This document shows, piece by piece, positions 34,376 through 43,917 of a DNA stretch of 64,000 bases. The notes beneath the pieces were generated by a model, which worked only from the letters and a program-made list of their open reading frames with translations, did not search any database and was not told the DNA's origin. A program made the position numbers and the translations under genes. Each line of letters opens with the position of its first letter. The stretch's first letter is position 1. The stretch is from an uncultured Lachnospiraceae bacterium (GTDB taxonomy: Bacteria > Bacillota > Clostridia > Lachnospirales > Lachnospiraceae): contig CAJTVN010000003.1 in assembly GCA_910579685.1 (NCBI GenBank), positions 1 through 64,000 of the forward strand, written 5' to 3'.

Positions 34376-34615
34376 CTATAAATATCGGAATAATTCCTTT
34401 GCCTCTTCCTTTTTTACCGTCTCCTGCACAGTCAGAACCTCCACCTTCACGTCCTTGTTCCCGAAAGCGATGGTGATGATATCCCCGGCCTTCACCTCGG
34501 CGGATGCCTTTGCCGGCCTGTCGTTGATCATGACCCGCCCCGCATCGCAGGCCTCGTTTGCCACCGTCCTTCTCTTGATCAACCGCGATACCTTCAAATA
34601 CTTGTCCAGTCTCAT
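34376..34615 (-). CDS. rqcP: RNA-binding S4 protein RqcP (YabO)
   Basis: A 79-residue S4-domain protein. RqcP binds stalled 50S subunits and helps RqcH add alanine tails in ribosome quality control. The S4 motif spans the N-terminus (RLDKYLKVSRLIKRRTVAN) to GDIITIAFG near 48. The ATG at 34615 follows GAGGAGG. It leads the yabP-yabQ-divIC group and is separated from the HU gene by a terminator. Confidence 0.93.
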   Translation of the reverse strand: MRLDKYLKVSRLIKRRTVANEACDAGRVMINDRPAKASAEVKAGDIITIAFGNKDVKVEVLTVQETVKKEEAKELFRYL

Positions 34616-34646
34616 AATACTAACCTCCTCTGTGCGGACTTGTACA

Positions 34647-34674
34647 GAAAAAGGATCTGCCAAGGCAGATCCTT
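34647..34674 (-). terminator. Intrinsic terminator after the HU gene
   Basis: AAGGATCTGCC and GGCAGATCCTT (34651-34674) form a perfect stem, followed on the minus strand by a T run (34647-34653). It isolates hup from rqcP. Confidence 0.88.
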
Positions 34675-34687
34675 CACATTTTCAATC

Positions 34688-34960
34688 CTAGTTAACTGCG
34701 TCCTTTAAAGCCTTGCCCGCTTTAAACTTGGGCGCCTTAGAAGCTGCAATCTGCATAACCTTGCCACTCTGGGGATTTCTTCCCTCTCTTGCCGCTCTCT
34801 TGGATACTTCAAACGTACCAAAGCCTACCAGCTGAACCTTTCCGTCCTTCTTTAACTCATCTGTCACAACATCCGTAAAAGCCTTCAAGGCCGCCTCAGC
34901 ATCTTTTTTCGATATACCAGCCTGGTCAGCCATTGCTGCTACTAATTCTGTTTTGTTCAT
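34688..34960 (-). CDS. hup: HU-family DNA-binding protein
   Basis: A 90-residue histone-like protein. The N-terminal helices (MNKTELVAAMADQAGISKK) form the dimer body and GFGTFEVSKRAAREGRNPQ near 46-64 is the DNA-bending beta-arm signature. SD GAGGAGGAG precedes the ATG. It has its own strong promoter and terminator, as expected for an abundant nucleoid protein. Confidence 0.97.
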   Translation of the reverse strand: MNKTELVAAMADQAGISKKDAEAALKAFTDVVTDELKKDGKVQLVGFGTFEVSKRAAREGRNPQSGKVMQIAASKAPKFKAGKALKDAVN

Positions 34961-35028
34961 GCGAACTCCTCCTCTTAATATTGAGTGATAATATGAATTT
35001 GACAGTCTCTTGTGAGACGCATATATAA

Positions 35029-35057
35029 TATATATCGTCTTTGGATTTATTTGTCAA
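35029..35057 (-). promoter_or_regulatory. Strong promoter of the HU gene
   Basis: On the minus strand TTGACA (35052-35057) and TATATA (35029-35034) are 17 bases apart, within an AT-rich stretch. The leader contains a small hairpin GTCTC-TTGT-GAGAC near 35004-35017. Confidence 0.75.
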
Positions 35058-35093
35058 GAAAATTTTGCCCTTTTGCGCACAACTACAGGCTTT

Positions 35094-36509
35094 TTAATTA
35101 TTTCCGCTCACCGTGTCGTTTATGCTGTTATCGGAAACATTTTCCCGTTTTACAGAATTTCCCGACACTTGATTTCCACTTACTGTCTGCGTTTTTCCGT
35201 TCTCACTGTCTTCTTTTTCCAGTGCGGGGAAGGAATAAGTCACATCCTGATTGTCATCCGGAACTTCTATATTATAGCTCCTGGTAATATATCCCGATTT
35301 CCTGAGCGTGATCGTATGGCTGCCGCCGGTCTTGCTGTAGGTAACCGGAGCAACTCCCATATAGCGGTTGTCCTGATATACCTCCACGCCCTCGGGTGCG
35401 GCAATCGTGATCGTCGGGTTGTCGTTCTCCTTATCATCCCCTCTGTCAATTTCGTTTCCGGATACGGTGGAGAAGTTCTCGGAGGACTCGCTCAGCGCAA
35501 TCTTTACCCTTGCGGTCTCATTCTCCTTCACCTCAAAGTACTCCGAAACGGTATCATAACCGGATGCGCTGGCCGTTATCTGGTGAAGGCCCAGCGGCAG
35601 AATCACCGTATAAAGGTGATTGATCCCCACCCCGTCAATATCCACGTTTGCACTGGCAGGCTGGATGTCAAAGGAAACCTTGCCACTGACGGCTTCGGGC
35701 AGCTCAATGCTTCCAAGGTCAAGAACGGTTTCCCTGTTTCTTGCTATGTAAACCTCTCTCATCTCTTCGATTCCATCCGCCGTGAGCCGAACCGCATAGC
35801 TCCCCTCCGGCACCGTGATCAGCATGTCCTGAGAGATTTCCTGTATGACGCTTTGTCCCACTTCAATCCATCCGCCCACAAGGGGTTCCTCGTTGCGCAG
35901 ATCCAGATAGCCGTGGCCCGCTTCCACGATAATGCTGAAAATATCACGGCCGGTTCCCTTCACGGTGAGCACGTCCTGGCTGATAATCTGGTCTAAGGTA
36001 AGCTCCTTCCCTGCGGAAAAAACCTTCGCATCCTGTCTGATGTTGTAAAGATCGCTTCCGATCTCGAGCGTCCGCTTCTGTGCATCCAGCTGGTATTTTC
36101 CCACGCCGTCATAGCTCCATATCTCTGATGACACACGGATGCTTCCCGCCTTTTCGAGATTACTGTTGTATGCCACATCCACAATCTCGCCAGGCACCAG
36201 CTGCATCATCGCAAGAGGCGTCCCGTACTTGTCATAAATCTGCGTCGCACCGTCATAGGCCAGGACTTTTTCTTCCCCCGCGCTTGTCACGTAAAGGACA
36301 AAGGTTCCCTCCTGCGCGTCCACACACCCCAGTATTCCAGTGGCCTGTGAGGTATAGATATCCACTTCCTCCTCTTCCTGCGCATTGTCGAAAGCGCTTT
36401 CAAAGGCCGCTTCCCTGGCAAGGCCGATGGTCCCGCAGCCCGTGAGCAGCAGGCACAGAAATACCGTGCATGACTTTACAATATTTTCTTTCTTGAAACT
36501 GTTTTTCAT
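35094..36509 (-). CDS. PEGA-domain lipoprotein
   Basis: A 471-residue surface lipoprotein of unknown role. The signal peptide ends with the lipobox LLLTGC near residue 25. A beta-rich body (about 45-250) is followed by two PEGA repeats. The first has VDIDGVGINHLY ... GLHQITASASGYDT near 285-325. The second has VEVYQDNRYMGVAPVTY ... HTITLRKSGYITRSY near 380-415. The last 50 residues are Ser/Asn/Val-rich with repeated VSGN units. PEGA domains are usually linked to the envelope or S-layer. Confidence 0.85.
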   Translation of the reverse strand: MKNSFKKENIVKSCTVFLCLLLTGCGTIGLAREAAFESAFDNAQEEEEVDIYTSQATGILGCVDAQEGTFVLYVTSAGEEKVLAYDGATQIYDKYGTPLAMMQLVPGEIVDVAYNSNLEKAGSIRVSSEIWSYDGVGKYQLDAQKRTLEIGSDLYNIRQDAKVFSAGKELTLDQIISQDVLTVKGTGRDIFSIIVEAGHGYLDLRNEEPLVGGWIEVGQSVIQEISQDMLITVPEGSYAVRLTADGIEEMREVYIARNRETVLDLGSIELPEAVSGKVSFDIQPASANVDIDGVGINHLYTVILPLGLHQITASASGYDTVSEYFEVKENETARVKIALSESSENFSTVSGNEIDRGDDKENDNPTITIAAPEGVEVYQDNRYMGVAPVTYSKTGGSHTITLRKSGYITRSYNIEVPDDNQDVTYSFPALEKEDSENGKTQTVSGNQVSGNSVKRENVSDNSINDTVSGNN

Positions 36510-36553
36510 TATGTACTTCCTCTGCTTTGTTTTTGGCGGTTCAAAGCGCCGCC

Positions 36554-37543
36554 TTATATGAGTATATCATATTTTTTCTTAAATGCCTGCAAAAATTCTA
36601 TTTTTTCTTTTTCCTGGAGATGAATTTTTTCCAGCTTTTCCAAATTTTTACCCGGAATCCATGCCTTTCCGGTATTATAGTAAAAGTTGGAAATCTTCCA
36701 GAACTTTTCCGGATAAGCCAGCCGGTAATACAGCTCCGTATGCTCCCCTTCCGTAAGTTCATTCTCCTTTTCATAAGCATCCAAAAGCCGGAAGCCGGTT
36801 TCCTTTTCCCAGTTGCTCTTTTCCAGAAGCTTTCGCATGAATAAATAGATATCCCTTACCGGACTGTCCGGTATGCACTTTTCAAAATTAATGATACAGA
36901 GCGTTTCCCCCTCAAAAATCAGATTATGGTGCTGGAAATCCCCATGGCATACGGTCACGGGCTTTTTACTCTCCCTTATGGACGGCAGCTTTCCATATTC
37001 CTCAGCCGTACGCAGCGCAAGCCGGAAAAAGTAATCGTAACACTGCATCAGGTAAATTTCAAAATCCGTCTTCTGACTCTTTTCCCTGAGAAACTTTTTG
37101 ACCCGCCGAAGCTCCCTGTTATGTTTCTCGAACTCCTGGTTCACGGTGTAGAAACTGCCAGGGTATTCCGGAAGTTCGTCCGTTGCACAAATCCTGTGGA
37201 GCTTCGCCAGCGTTCTCATCGCGCTGCGGCACTCCTCCGGATCACGCACATTGCACTCCCTGCCCTCAAAATACGACTTAAGGATATAACAGGTTCCGTC
37301 CGTATCCACCGTGAGAAGCTCTCCCTCTTTATTCCTGATAATCGATTCTATATTTAATAAGCCCCTTTTCTGAAGCATGCGAAGCACTTCATCCTGAAAA
37401 GCGCACTTTTCCTTATGTCCCGCATATTCCTTCAAAATTAAGATTCCAAGATTCGTCTCACACAGAGCGCTCCCTCTCCCCTTCCAGGTGCGGAGCACTT
37501 CCACATCATAATTTTCAAGCAAACTGACATATCTGTCATTCAC
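36554..37543 (-). CDS. CotS-family spore coat protein (kinase fold)
   Basis: A 329-residue protein of the CotS/aminoglycoside-phosphotransferase fold found in spore coats. The N-lobe has VLRTWKGRGSALCET near residue 15 and CYILKSYFEGREC near 85. The catalytic loop is VCHGDFQHHNLIF near 198-210. The metal-binding motif reads CIINFEKC, with Asn in place of the Asp of IDF/IDW kinases, so catalysis is doubtful. A GTG start at 37543 is preferred because GGGGG lies seven or eight bases ahead; ATG 37549 is too close to the SD. Confidence 0.82.
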   Translation of the reverse strand: MNDRYVSLLENYDVEVLRTWKGRGSALCETNLGILILKEYAGHKEKCAFQDEVLRMLQKRGLLNIESIIRNKEGELLTVDTDGTCYILKSYFEGRECNVRDPEECRSAMRTLAKLHRICATDELPEYPGSFYTVNQEFEKHNRELRRVKKFLREKSQKTDFEIYLMQCYDYFFRLALRTAEEYGKLPSIRESKKPVTVCHGDFQHHNLIFEGETLCIINFEKCIPDSPVRDIYLFMRKLLEKSNWEKETGFRLLDAYEKENELTEGEHTELYYRLAYPEKFWKISNFYYNTGKAWIPGKNLEKLEKIHLQEKEKIEFLQAFKKKYDILI

Positions 37544-37599
37544 GGCCATTACCCCCAATGTAAGTCATATCTTATCTTATGAGGGCATCACGCAAAGTA

Positions 37600-38964
37600 T
37601 TACTTTCCTTTTACCGTACTTTCCGTATTTTTTGCCATTTCCCGGGCCCTGTCAAGCAGGATCTCCCTGCGGTTCTGACCGGGATCTTCCACCACCAGGT
37701 CAAGAAGCTTTGAAAGCACTTCGCCCAGCTCCCTGCCGGGCGCCATTCCCGCCTCCGCCATCAGATCCCTGCCGTTTATGGCAAGCGTTTTGAGGGACAC
37801 GCACTGCTCTTTTTCAAGCACAGTCTCATAGAGCCGTCCGAGCGTTTCAAGAGCCCGCTCCTTTTCCTCTCTCCGGTAAAGGCTCTGGGCAAGCATATCC
37901 GCCCTTTTGACCTCCAAAAGCAGAGGAAAAACGTTCCCGCCCATCTTCATAACCGCCCGTCTCACTCCCTTTTCCGTGGGCTCTATGGCGCAGTCATGGT
38001 ATTTTACCAGCTTTTTCACCATATAAATGGTGTCGTTGTCATACCGCAGTCTGTGCAGAATGTCTCCCGCCACTTTCTCCGAAACCTCTGGATGTCCATA
38101 AAAATGACTGATCCCGTCACCGTCCGTGGTAAGGCAGGCAGGCTTGCCTATGTCATGGAGCAGAACCGCAAGCCGGATCACCCTGGAGGGTGCGGCTTCC
38201 TGCAGGGCCTTCAGCGTGTGAACCCCTACGCTGTACATATGATGGGGATTTCTCTGGGGTGTTTCCATACAGCGGTCAAATTCCGGCATCACGATTTTCG
38301 TGATGCCCGTTTCATATGCAGTCTCAAGATACTCGGGATGTCCGGACGTCACAAGCTTGGTCAGTTCCGCCTGGATTCTCTCCGCACTGATATTTTTCAG
38401 ATTGGGGGCGAGGCGCCGGATCGAAGATGCCGTCTCCTCCTCAATCCGGTACCCAAGCTGAGCCGAAAAGCGCACGGCCCGCATCATCCGCAGCGCATCC
38501 TCGCCAAAACGTTCTTTCGGACTGCCCACGCAGCGGATCATTTGGCGCTTTATGTCATCCATCCCGCCAAATTCGTCCACAAGCCCGCCGGTCTCATTGT
38601 AAGCCATGGCATTTATCGTAAAGTCCCGGCGTCTCAAATCCTCCAGCAGGTTCGGCGTGAAAATAACCTCGCTCGGATGGCGGCTATCCGCATATTCGCC
38701 GTCAATCCGGTAAGTCGTCACCTCAAAGCCTTCCTCCTCCAGCATTACCGTCACCGTGCCGTGTTTGATCCCCGTATCGATGGTTCGCCTGAAAAGCGCT
38801 TTGACCTGCCAGGGGGAGGCTGAGGTTGTGATATCCCAGTCGTCCGGCCGCCTTCCCAGAAGGCAGTCACGAACACAGCCGCCTACTGCATATGCTTCGT
38901 AGCCGGCCTTCGTGATCGTCTCTATGATGTATTTTACTTTCTCGGGTAATACTATCCTGTTCAT
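37600..38964 (-). CDS. cca: CCA tRNA nucleotidyltransferase with HD domain
   Basis: A 454-residue class II enzyme adding or repairing the 3' CCA of tRNA. The head motif GGCVRDCLLGRRPDDWDITTSA near residues 23-44 holds the catalytic Asp pair. RRDFTINAMAYN near 103 is also conserved, and an HD phosphohydrolase domain (LLHDIGKP near 250) lies in the C-terminal half. ATG 38964 is taken from the conserved N-terminus; its SD is weak. It follows proS by 46 bases. Confidence 0.93.
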   Translation of the reverse strand: MNRIVLPEKVKYIIETITKAGYEAYAVGGCVRDCLLGRRPDDWDITTSASPWQVKALFRRTIDTGIKHGTVTVMLEEEGFEVTTYRIDGEYADSRHPSEVIFTPNLLEDLRRRDFTINAMAYNETGGLVDEFGGMDDIKRQMIRCVGSPKERFGEDALRMMRAVRFSAQLGYRIEEETASSIRRLAPNLKNISAERIQAELTKLVTSGHPEYLETAYETGITKIVMPEFDRCMETPQRNPHHMYSVGVHTLKALQEAAPSRVIRLAVLLHDIGKPACLTTDGDGISHFYGHPEVSEKVAGDILHRLRYDNDTIYMVKKLVKYHDCAIEPTEKGVRRAVMKMGGNVFPLLLEVKRADMLAQSLYRREEKERALETLGRLYETVLEKEQCVSLKTLAINGRDLMAEAGMAPGRELGEVLSKLLDLVVEDPGQNRREILLDRAREMAKNTESTVKGK

Positions 38965-39010
38965 GTCTCGTTTTCCGTAAAGCGTCTGGCAAAGCAGGGA
39001 CGGCGGGCGT

Positions 39011-40441
39011 TTAGTACGCCCTGCCCCAGTATACCATTTTTTTCGCCGTTCTGCCGCAGTACGCACACCTGTCGGACAGGCATTCCTGCTCAAAAGGCAT
39101 GCATCTGCTGGTCACTCCCATATTCTCCTTTATCTGCTCCTCGCATTCTCTCTCACCGCACCACATGGCTTTTACAAAACCTGATTTTTCGGAAAAGGCT
39201 TTCTCAAACTCCGCCCTGTCCGCAGCCACATAGGTATGCGCCTCAAGATGCTTTCTCGCCTTTGCCAGCATATCTGACTGGATCTGTACAAGCAGCTCTC
39301 CCGCCTTTTCCTCCAGCTGATCCAGGGATACCTCAATCTTCTCTCCGTTGTCCCGGCGGCAGATCACGCATTTGCCAGCCTCGATATCCTTAGGCCCGAT
39401 CTCAACCCGCATGGGAATCCCTCTCATTTCCTGTTCGGAGAATTTCCAGCCAGGGCTCTTGTCCGAATCATCCACTTTTACGCGGAAGTTCCCCAGGCGG
39501 TCTCGCAGCGCATAAGCCGTCTCCAGAACGCCCTCCTTCTTCTGCTGAATGGGTATGATCATAATCTGCGTGGGCGCAATCTTAGGCGGCAGCACCAGCC
39601 CCGAATCATCCCCGTGAACCATGATCACTGCGCCAATAATCCTGGTGGACATCCCCCAGGAGGTCTGATGGACATGCTTCAACGTATTGTCTTTATCTGT
39701 AAACTGTATCCCAAAGGCTTTCGCAAACCCATCACCGAAATTGTGGCTGGTTCCGGACTGCAGCGCCTTGCCGTCGTGCATCAATGCCTCGATGGTATAG
39801 GTGGCCTCCGCTCCCGCAAATTTCTCCTTTTCCGTCTTGCGCCCCTTGATCACGGGAATCGCAAGCACTTCCTCACAGAAATCCGCATATACGTTCAGCA
39901 TCTGCTCCGTTCTCTCCTGGGCCTCCCCGGCCGTGGCATGGGCGGTGTGACCCTCCTGCCAAAGAAATTCCCGGGAGCGCAGGAAGGGTCTGGTCTCCTT
40001 CTCCCAGCGCACCACGCTGCACCACTGGTTATAAACTCTTGGCAGATCCCGGTAGGAATGAATGTCACCCTTGTAGAAGTCACAGAAAAGCGTTTCCGAC
40101 GTTGGCCGCACACACATCCGCTCCTGCAGGGGATTCAAACCGCCATGCGTCACCCACGCCACCTCCGGCGCAAATCCCTCCACATGATCCTTCTCCTTCT
40201 CCAGGAGGCTCTCCGGAATAAACATGGGCATATATACGTTCTCCACTCCCACGGCCTTGAACCTTTCGTCCAGCTGTCTCTGAATACTCTCCCAGATGGC
40301 GTATCCCGCAGGCTTGATCACCATGCAGCCCTTTACGTTGGAATAGTCAATCAATTCCGCTTTTTTTACCACATCCGTATACCACTGTGCAAAATCCTCA
40401 TTCATGGAAGTGATTGCTTCCACTAACTTTTTATCAGCCAT
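39011..40441 (-). CDS. proS: Prolyl-tRNA synthetase (eukaryote/archaeal-like short type)
   Basis: A 476-residue class II synthetase charging tRNA-Pro. It is the short type without the editing insertion of the long bacterial enzyme. Motif 2 is seen in YNQWCSVVRWEKETRPFLRSREF near 140. The zinc-like C-terminal region (CMPFEQECL ... CAYCGRTAKKM) ends in a tyrosine, as is typical of this type. ATG 40441 follows GAGGAG. No T-box leader fits in the 83-base upstream gap. Confidence 0.95.
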   Translation of the reverse strand: MADKKLVEAITSMNEDFAQWYTDVVKKAELIDYSNVKGCMVIKPAGYAIWESIQRQLDERFKAVGVENVYMPMFIPESLLEKEKDHVEGFAPEVAWVTHGGLNPLQERMCVRPTSETLFCDFYKGDIHSYRDLPRVYNQWCSVVRWEKETRPFLRSREFLWQEGHTAHATAGEAQERTEQMLNVYADFCEEVLAIPVIKGRKTEKEKFAGAEATYTIEALMHDGKALQSGTSHNFGDGFAKAFGIQFTDKDNTLKHVHQTSWGMSTRIIGAVIMVHGDDSGLVLPPKIAPTQIMIIPIQQKKEGVLETAYALRDRLGNFRVKVDDSDKSPGWKFSEQEMRGIPMRVEIGPKDIEAGKCVICRRDNGEKIEVSLDQLEEKAGELLVQIQSDMLAKARKHLEAHTYVAADRAEFEKAFSEKSGFVKAMWCGERECEEQIKENMGVTSRCMPFEQECLSDRCAYCGRTAKKMVYWGRAY

Positions 40442-40524
40442 TTTCTCCTCTTTTCCGCAGGTTATCCCGTCCTGCTCCTGTGTCTTAGATGAAATACGCA
40501 TTGTACCCTGATTTTAGGAAAAAT

Positions 40525-42102
40525 TTACGGACTTGTCAACATTCCCCGACGGATTTTTCTCATAACCGCCGTTCCCATTCCCATAAGCAGAAATGCAAAC
40601 GGCAGGTTCAGCACCTGGGCAAAGCTTACCATATTATGAATCAGGTAGCAGAAGGCGCACACGCCGAAAAGAATGACCTCCGTATTTTTTCTGCCCATTT
40701 TGATACAATCACGTATAAAAGAAGCAAAAATACCGATGTAAAATACCAGGCCGAAAACTCCGGTGTTTACAAGGCCCGTAAGTAGCTCGCAGTGGGCATT
40801 GCACAGCCTGCTTGCGCCAAAGCATTCTCTGAGCAGGCGCTCTGTTTCCGGAAGGGAATACGCATACTTCGAAAAACAGTCCGGCCCTGCTCCGACCAGC
40901 TTATGTACAAGGGGCATTTCCTTCCAGATCACCGCCCCGGCATAAATGGCACACCCTCTTCCGTTTCCCCAATCCGCATTCAGCGAAAACATGCCTTTAT
41001 CCCGCAGCGACGGAATTCCCCACAGGGTGTTTGCCGCAGACAGCACTAGCCACAGACACGCAAGAAGGCATACGGACAGCGCAAGCCATTTCCTGATCTT
41101 CCCGGCCCTTTTTTTCCAGTCCTTTTCTTTCTTCTCCATACGGACCCATCCGTACAGCAGCCCGGCCCCAAGGCAGATCCACAGAGTGAGCGGCGAATCT
41201 GTGAAATATCCGCACAAATTATCGGTGTCATAATTGTAGCGGCCCGGAAGAAGCAGGCGCAGGAGCCTGACCAGCTGTGCGCAGGCGCCCCACAGAAAAA
41301 CCAGCACCGTCCAGTCCAAAATCCGCTCTCTGTTATCTGCCGCCAGAAATAACAAGATCAGAAAAAGCGCCCCAAACCATAAAAACACGCTGCTGCTCCC
41401 CTGACAGAACCCTGCCGTAAAGCAGATCAGTACATAGAGACCGTAAAACAACCGCACAGGCAATGCCTGCCCCTTTCCCTGCGCCCGGCTTTTCGGGAAC
41501 AGAAAGAGGCAGACGCCCACCGGCGCTATGACCGAAAGATAGCCGCAGTACCAGTTGATATTTCCCAGCGTGGACACAAAATCCGGCTGCAGAATTTCGA
41601 ACCGGATCGGATAAAAAGAAAAACGGTTGAGGACGCCGAACACAAAGACAGCCCCCGACGCAGCCATGCAGCCGTGCATAATTAATTCTCCGCCCTGCCA
41701 CATTCTTGAGATCATAAAGTATAATCCGCAGAGAAGAAGCAGCGGGACAGCGCCCATGTACCACCCCTGTGTGCCCCACAGCGCTTCTTCCCTGTAGTCC
41801 GTCAGAATATAAGACCAGAATACGGCTACCCCGTAGAGCATCACGCACAGGTCTGTCAGAGATATCTGTTCCCACTCAATAAAGTACGGTCTTCTTTCTC
41901 CCTTCCGGTTCCTTACAAAAGCCGCAAAATGCACAGCGGCACAGAGCGCAAGCAGGAAAAAGGCAGCTATGGATACACAGATGAAAAACCGGCTTTTGGC
42001 TTCTCCGATATCCACATATCCATCCTGCACATAAAACGGATAAACACAGAAAAGAAGCAGTAAATAGGCGCTTGCAAATAAATGGTCAATTCTTTTTAAC
42101 AT
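40525..42102 (-). CDS. O-antigen ligase/polymerase-like polytopic membrane protein
   Basis: A 525-residue protein with about eleven membrane helices of the Wzy/WaaL type, which polymerise or transfer undecaprenyl-linked glycans. The long outside loop with the Wzy_C-like segment (GRGCIYAGAVIWKEMPLVHKL then AGPDCFSKY, near 365-400) supports the family. HCELLTGLVNTGVFGLVFY near 445 is also typical. No glycosyltransferase cluster surrounds it. The gene overlaps the upstream permease gene by seven bases. Confidence 0.78.
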   Translation of the reverse strand: MLKRIDHLFASAYLLLLFCVYPFYVQDGYVDIGEAKSRFFICVSIAAFFLLALCAAVHFAAFVRNRKGERRPYFIEWEQISLTDLCVMLYGVAVFWSYILTDYREEALWGTQGWYMGAVPLLLLCGLYFMISRMWQGGELIMHGCMAASGAVFVFGVLNRFSFYPIRFEILQPDFVSTLGNINWYCGYLSVIAPVGVCLFLFPKSRAQGKGQALPVRLFYGLYVLICFTAGFCQGSSSVFLWFGALFLILLFLAADNRERILDWTVLVFLWGACAQLVRLLRLLLPGRYNYDTDNLCGYFTDSPLTLWICLGAGLLYGWVRMEKKEKDWKKRAGKIRKWLALSVCLLACLWLVLSAANTLWGIPSLRDKGMFSLNADWGNGRGCAIYAGAVIWKEMPLVHKLVGAGPDCFSKYAYSLPETERLLRECFGASRLCNAHCELLTGLVNTGVFGLVFYIGIFASFIRDCIKMGRKNTEVILFGVCAFCYLIHNMVSFAQVLNLPFAFLLMGMGTAVMRKIRRGMLTSP

Positions 42103-43124
42103 GGCTCTTCCTTTGTCCTGAAAAGATATTTACCGGTCTCGCAGAGAATCACCAGCCCTATGGGGCCTTTGACTATACCAAATATACCAAATAATTTTAC
42201 CCCTGCAAATACCGAAAACAAAATTCCAACAGGCCAGATCCCCACTCTGCTCCCGATCAGTTTCGGCTCCAGGAATTCCCGAAGCAGGGCGCAGACCGCA
42301 TACAGGCACACGATAGCTCCTGCCTGAAAATAATTTCTGTCCAGAAGCCTCAGAAAAGCCAGCGGCATCAGCATGATTCCGGTTCCGATAAAGGGAAGCG
42401 TGTCCATAAAGCCCGTAACAAGCCCGTATACGATACCTCCCTTTATTTTGAGCACCGCCAGCGTCCCGGAACAGAGCGCACTGATGATAAGCAGAATTGT
42501 CACCTGCGCCTTCAAATAGGTTTTCAGATAGAGAATGACGCCGCCTGCAACTTCCCGCACTCCGTGAAATCCCCTGTCCTTTTTCAGCGTCTCCATAATT
42601 CTTTCATAGTCCTTTAAAATAAGGAATACGGCAATAATCATTACCACGAAAAAGCTGGCGGCCACCGCCGCATTCCTTGCGTAGGATACCGACTTATTCA
42701 TAATTGCAGGCAGAATATCGACCTCCATATTCTCCACAAAAATATTAACCTGCTCAAGCACATAAGTCTCCATAGCCTTTGCGTCGATTCCGAAGCTGCT
42801 CTCCATGAAATCGCAGCAGTTTCCCAAAAGTCCCCCAAGCTGTGTCCCGCAGCCGGAAAACTGCTCCGCAAGCTCTCCTCCCTTCCGGAAAATCACTCCG
42901 CCGATGAGCCACAGCAAAATCAGGATTGCAACCAGCGCCATCAGCAAAATAACTCCTGCAAAAAAAGACTTTTTGACTTTCACAGGGAGTTTTTTCGTAA
43001 GCCTGTTCAGAAGGCCCGCAATCAGAAAAGCAAAAATAAAAGGGGAACAGACAGGGCTCAAAAATTTCATAAAGACGTAAACGCCGATCACGGCAGCGGC
43101 AAATATTACATATTTTCTTTCCAT
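42096..43124 (-). CDS. AI-2E/PerM-family (YtvI-like) membrane protein
   Basis: A 342-residue integral membrane protein of the AI-2 exporter/PerM superfamily. Helices are visible at about 8-40, 58-80, 150-170, 205-230 and 240-325. The family signature FMDTLPFIGTGIMLMPLAFLRLL near 245 is present. In spore formers a member (YtvI) is linked to sporulation, but transport substrate and role are open. It overlaps the O-antigen-like gene downstream. Confidence 0.82.
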   Translation of the reverse strand: MERKYVIFAAAVIGVYVFMKFLSPVCSPFIFAFLIAGLLNRLTKKLPVKVKKSFFAGVILLMALVAILILLWLIGGVIFRKGGELAEQFSGCGTQLGGLLGNCCDFMESSFGIDAKAMETYVLEQVNIFVENMEVDILPAIMNKSVSYARNAAVAASFFVVMIIAVFLILKDYERIMETLKKDRGFHGVREVAGGVILYLKTYLKAQVTILLIISALCSGTLAVLKIKGGIVYGLVTGFMDTLPFIGTGIMLMPLAFLRLLDRNYFQAGAIVCLYAVCALLREFLEPKLIGSRVGIWPVGILFSVFAGVKLFGIFGIVKGPIGLVILCETGKYLFRTKEEPC

Positions 43125-43185
43125 AAAAAATCACCCACCCGGCTATTTTGAAATACTATAGCTAGTATGGGTAATTTTTAATTTT

Positions 43186-43899
43186 TTACTGCAAAAACGC
43201 CTGAAAAATTTCTTCTCTTGGCGGCTGCTCAAAACAGATCTCTTCTCCCGTGGCCGGATGCCGGAACGCAAGCTTGTATGCGCACAGCGCCACATTTCTA
43301 AGGCCGATCTCACGGCTTAACTCTCTGTCGTCCCGGGTACCGTACTTGCTGTCCCCCAAAAGCGGCATATCTGCATGCGCCATCTGAACCCGGATCTGGT
43401 GGTGCCTGCCTGTATGCAGGACGATCTCCATAAGAGAGGTTTCCTTCCAGGGCTCCACCGCAACCAGAGTTTTTACAAGCCGGTAATCCAGCACCGCCCT
43501 TTTCGCCTCCGGGACGTCTTTTTCCACCACTTTGGTTAAGTTCGTCCTCCCGTCCTTACACAGGTAATCTTCCAGTCTTCCCGCCCCGTGTGACGGACTG
43601 CCGTATATAACCGCATAATAATATTTCCGAAACGCACTCTCCGTTATCTGTCTGCCAAGGCGGGACGCCGCCTGCTTCGTCCTGGCAAAAACAAGGATAC
43701 CGGAAACGGGCTGATCCAGCCTGTGGACAACCCCCAGATACGGTTCGCCCTTCTGTTTGTTTCCGGCTTTTCCCGCCAGATAATTCTTAAGCTCACTCAC
43801 CATATCCTGCTGCCCCAGCCTCGCTGTCTGCGTGGCAATCCCTGACGGCTTATAGACAACCAGAATATGTTCATCCTCATACACGATATTCTTTTGCAC
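43186..43899 (-). CDS. RluA-family pseudouridine synthase
   Basis: A 237-residue RNA pseudouridine synthase. The catalytic Asp lies in VVHRLDQPVSGILVFA near 57-72; RKYYYAVIYG near 93 and LHTGRHHQIRVQMAH near 167 are standard. The N-terminus (YEDEHILVVYKPSG) lacks an S4 domain, as in many single-domain paralogues. Its rRNA or tRNA target is unknown. It ends the two-component operon, 18 bases after the regulator. Confidence 0.93.
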   Translation of the reverse strand: MQKNIVYEDEHILVVYKPSGIATQTARLGQQDMVSELKNYLAGKAGNKQKGEPYLGVVHRLDQPVSGILVFARTKQAASRLGRQITESAFRKYYYAVIYGSPSHGAGRLEDYLCKDGRTNLTKVVEKDVPEAKRAVLDYRLVKTLVAVEPWKETSLMEIVLHTGRHHQIRVQMAHADMPLLGDSKYGTRDDRELSREIGLRNVALCAYKLAFRHPATGEEICFEQPPREEIFQAFLQ

Positions 43900-43917
43900 T
43901 GAAACGTCACATCCTTT

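Noticed and set aside
40442..40524. T-box leader before proS
   Set aside because: Only 83 bases separate proS from the upstream gene and no specifier stem or T-box sequence is seen.
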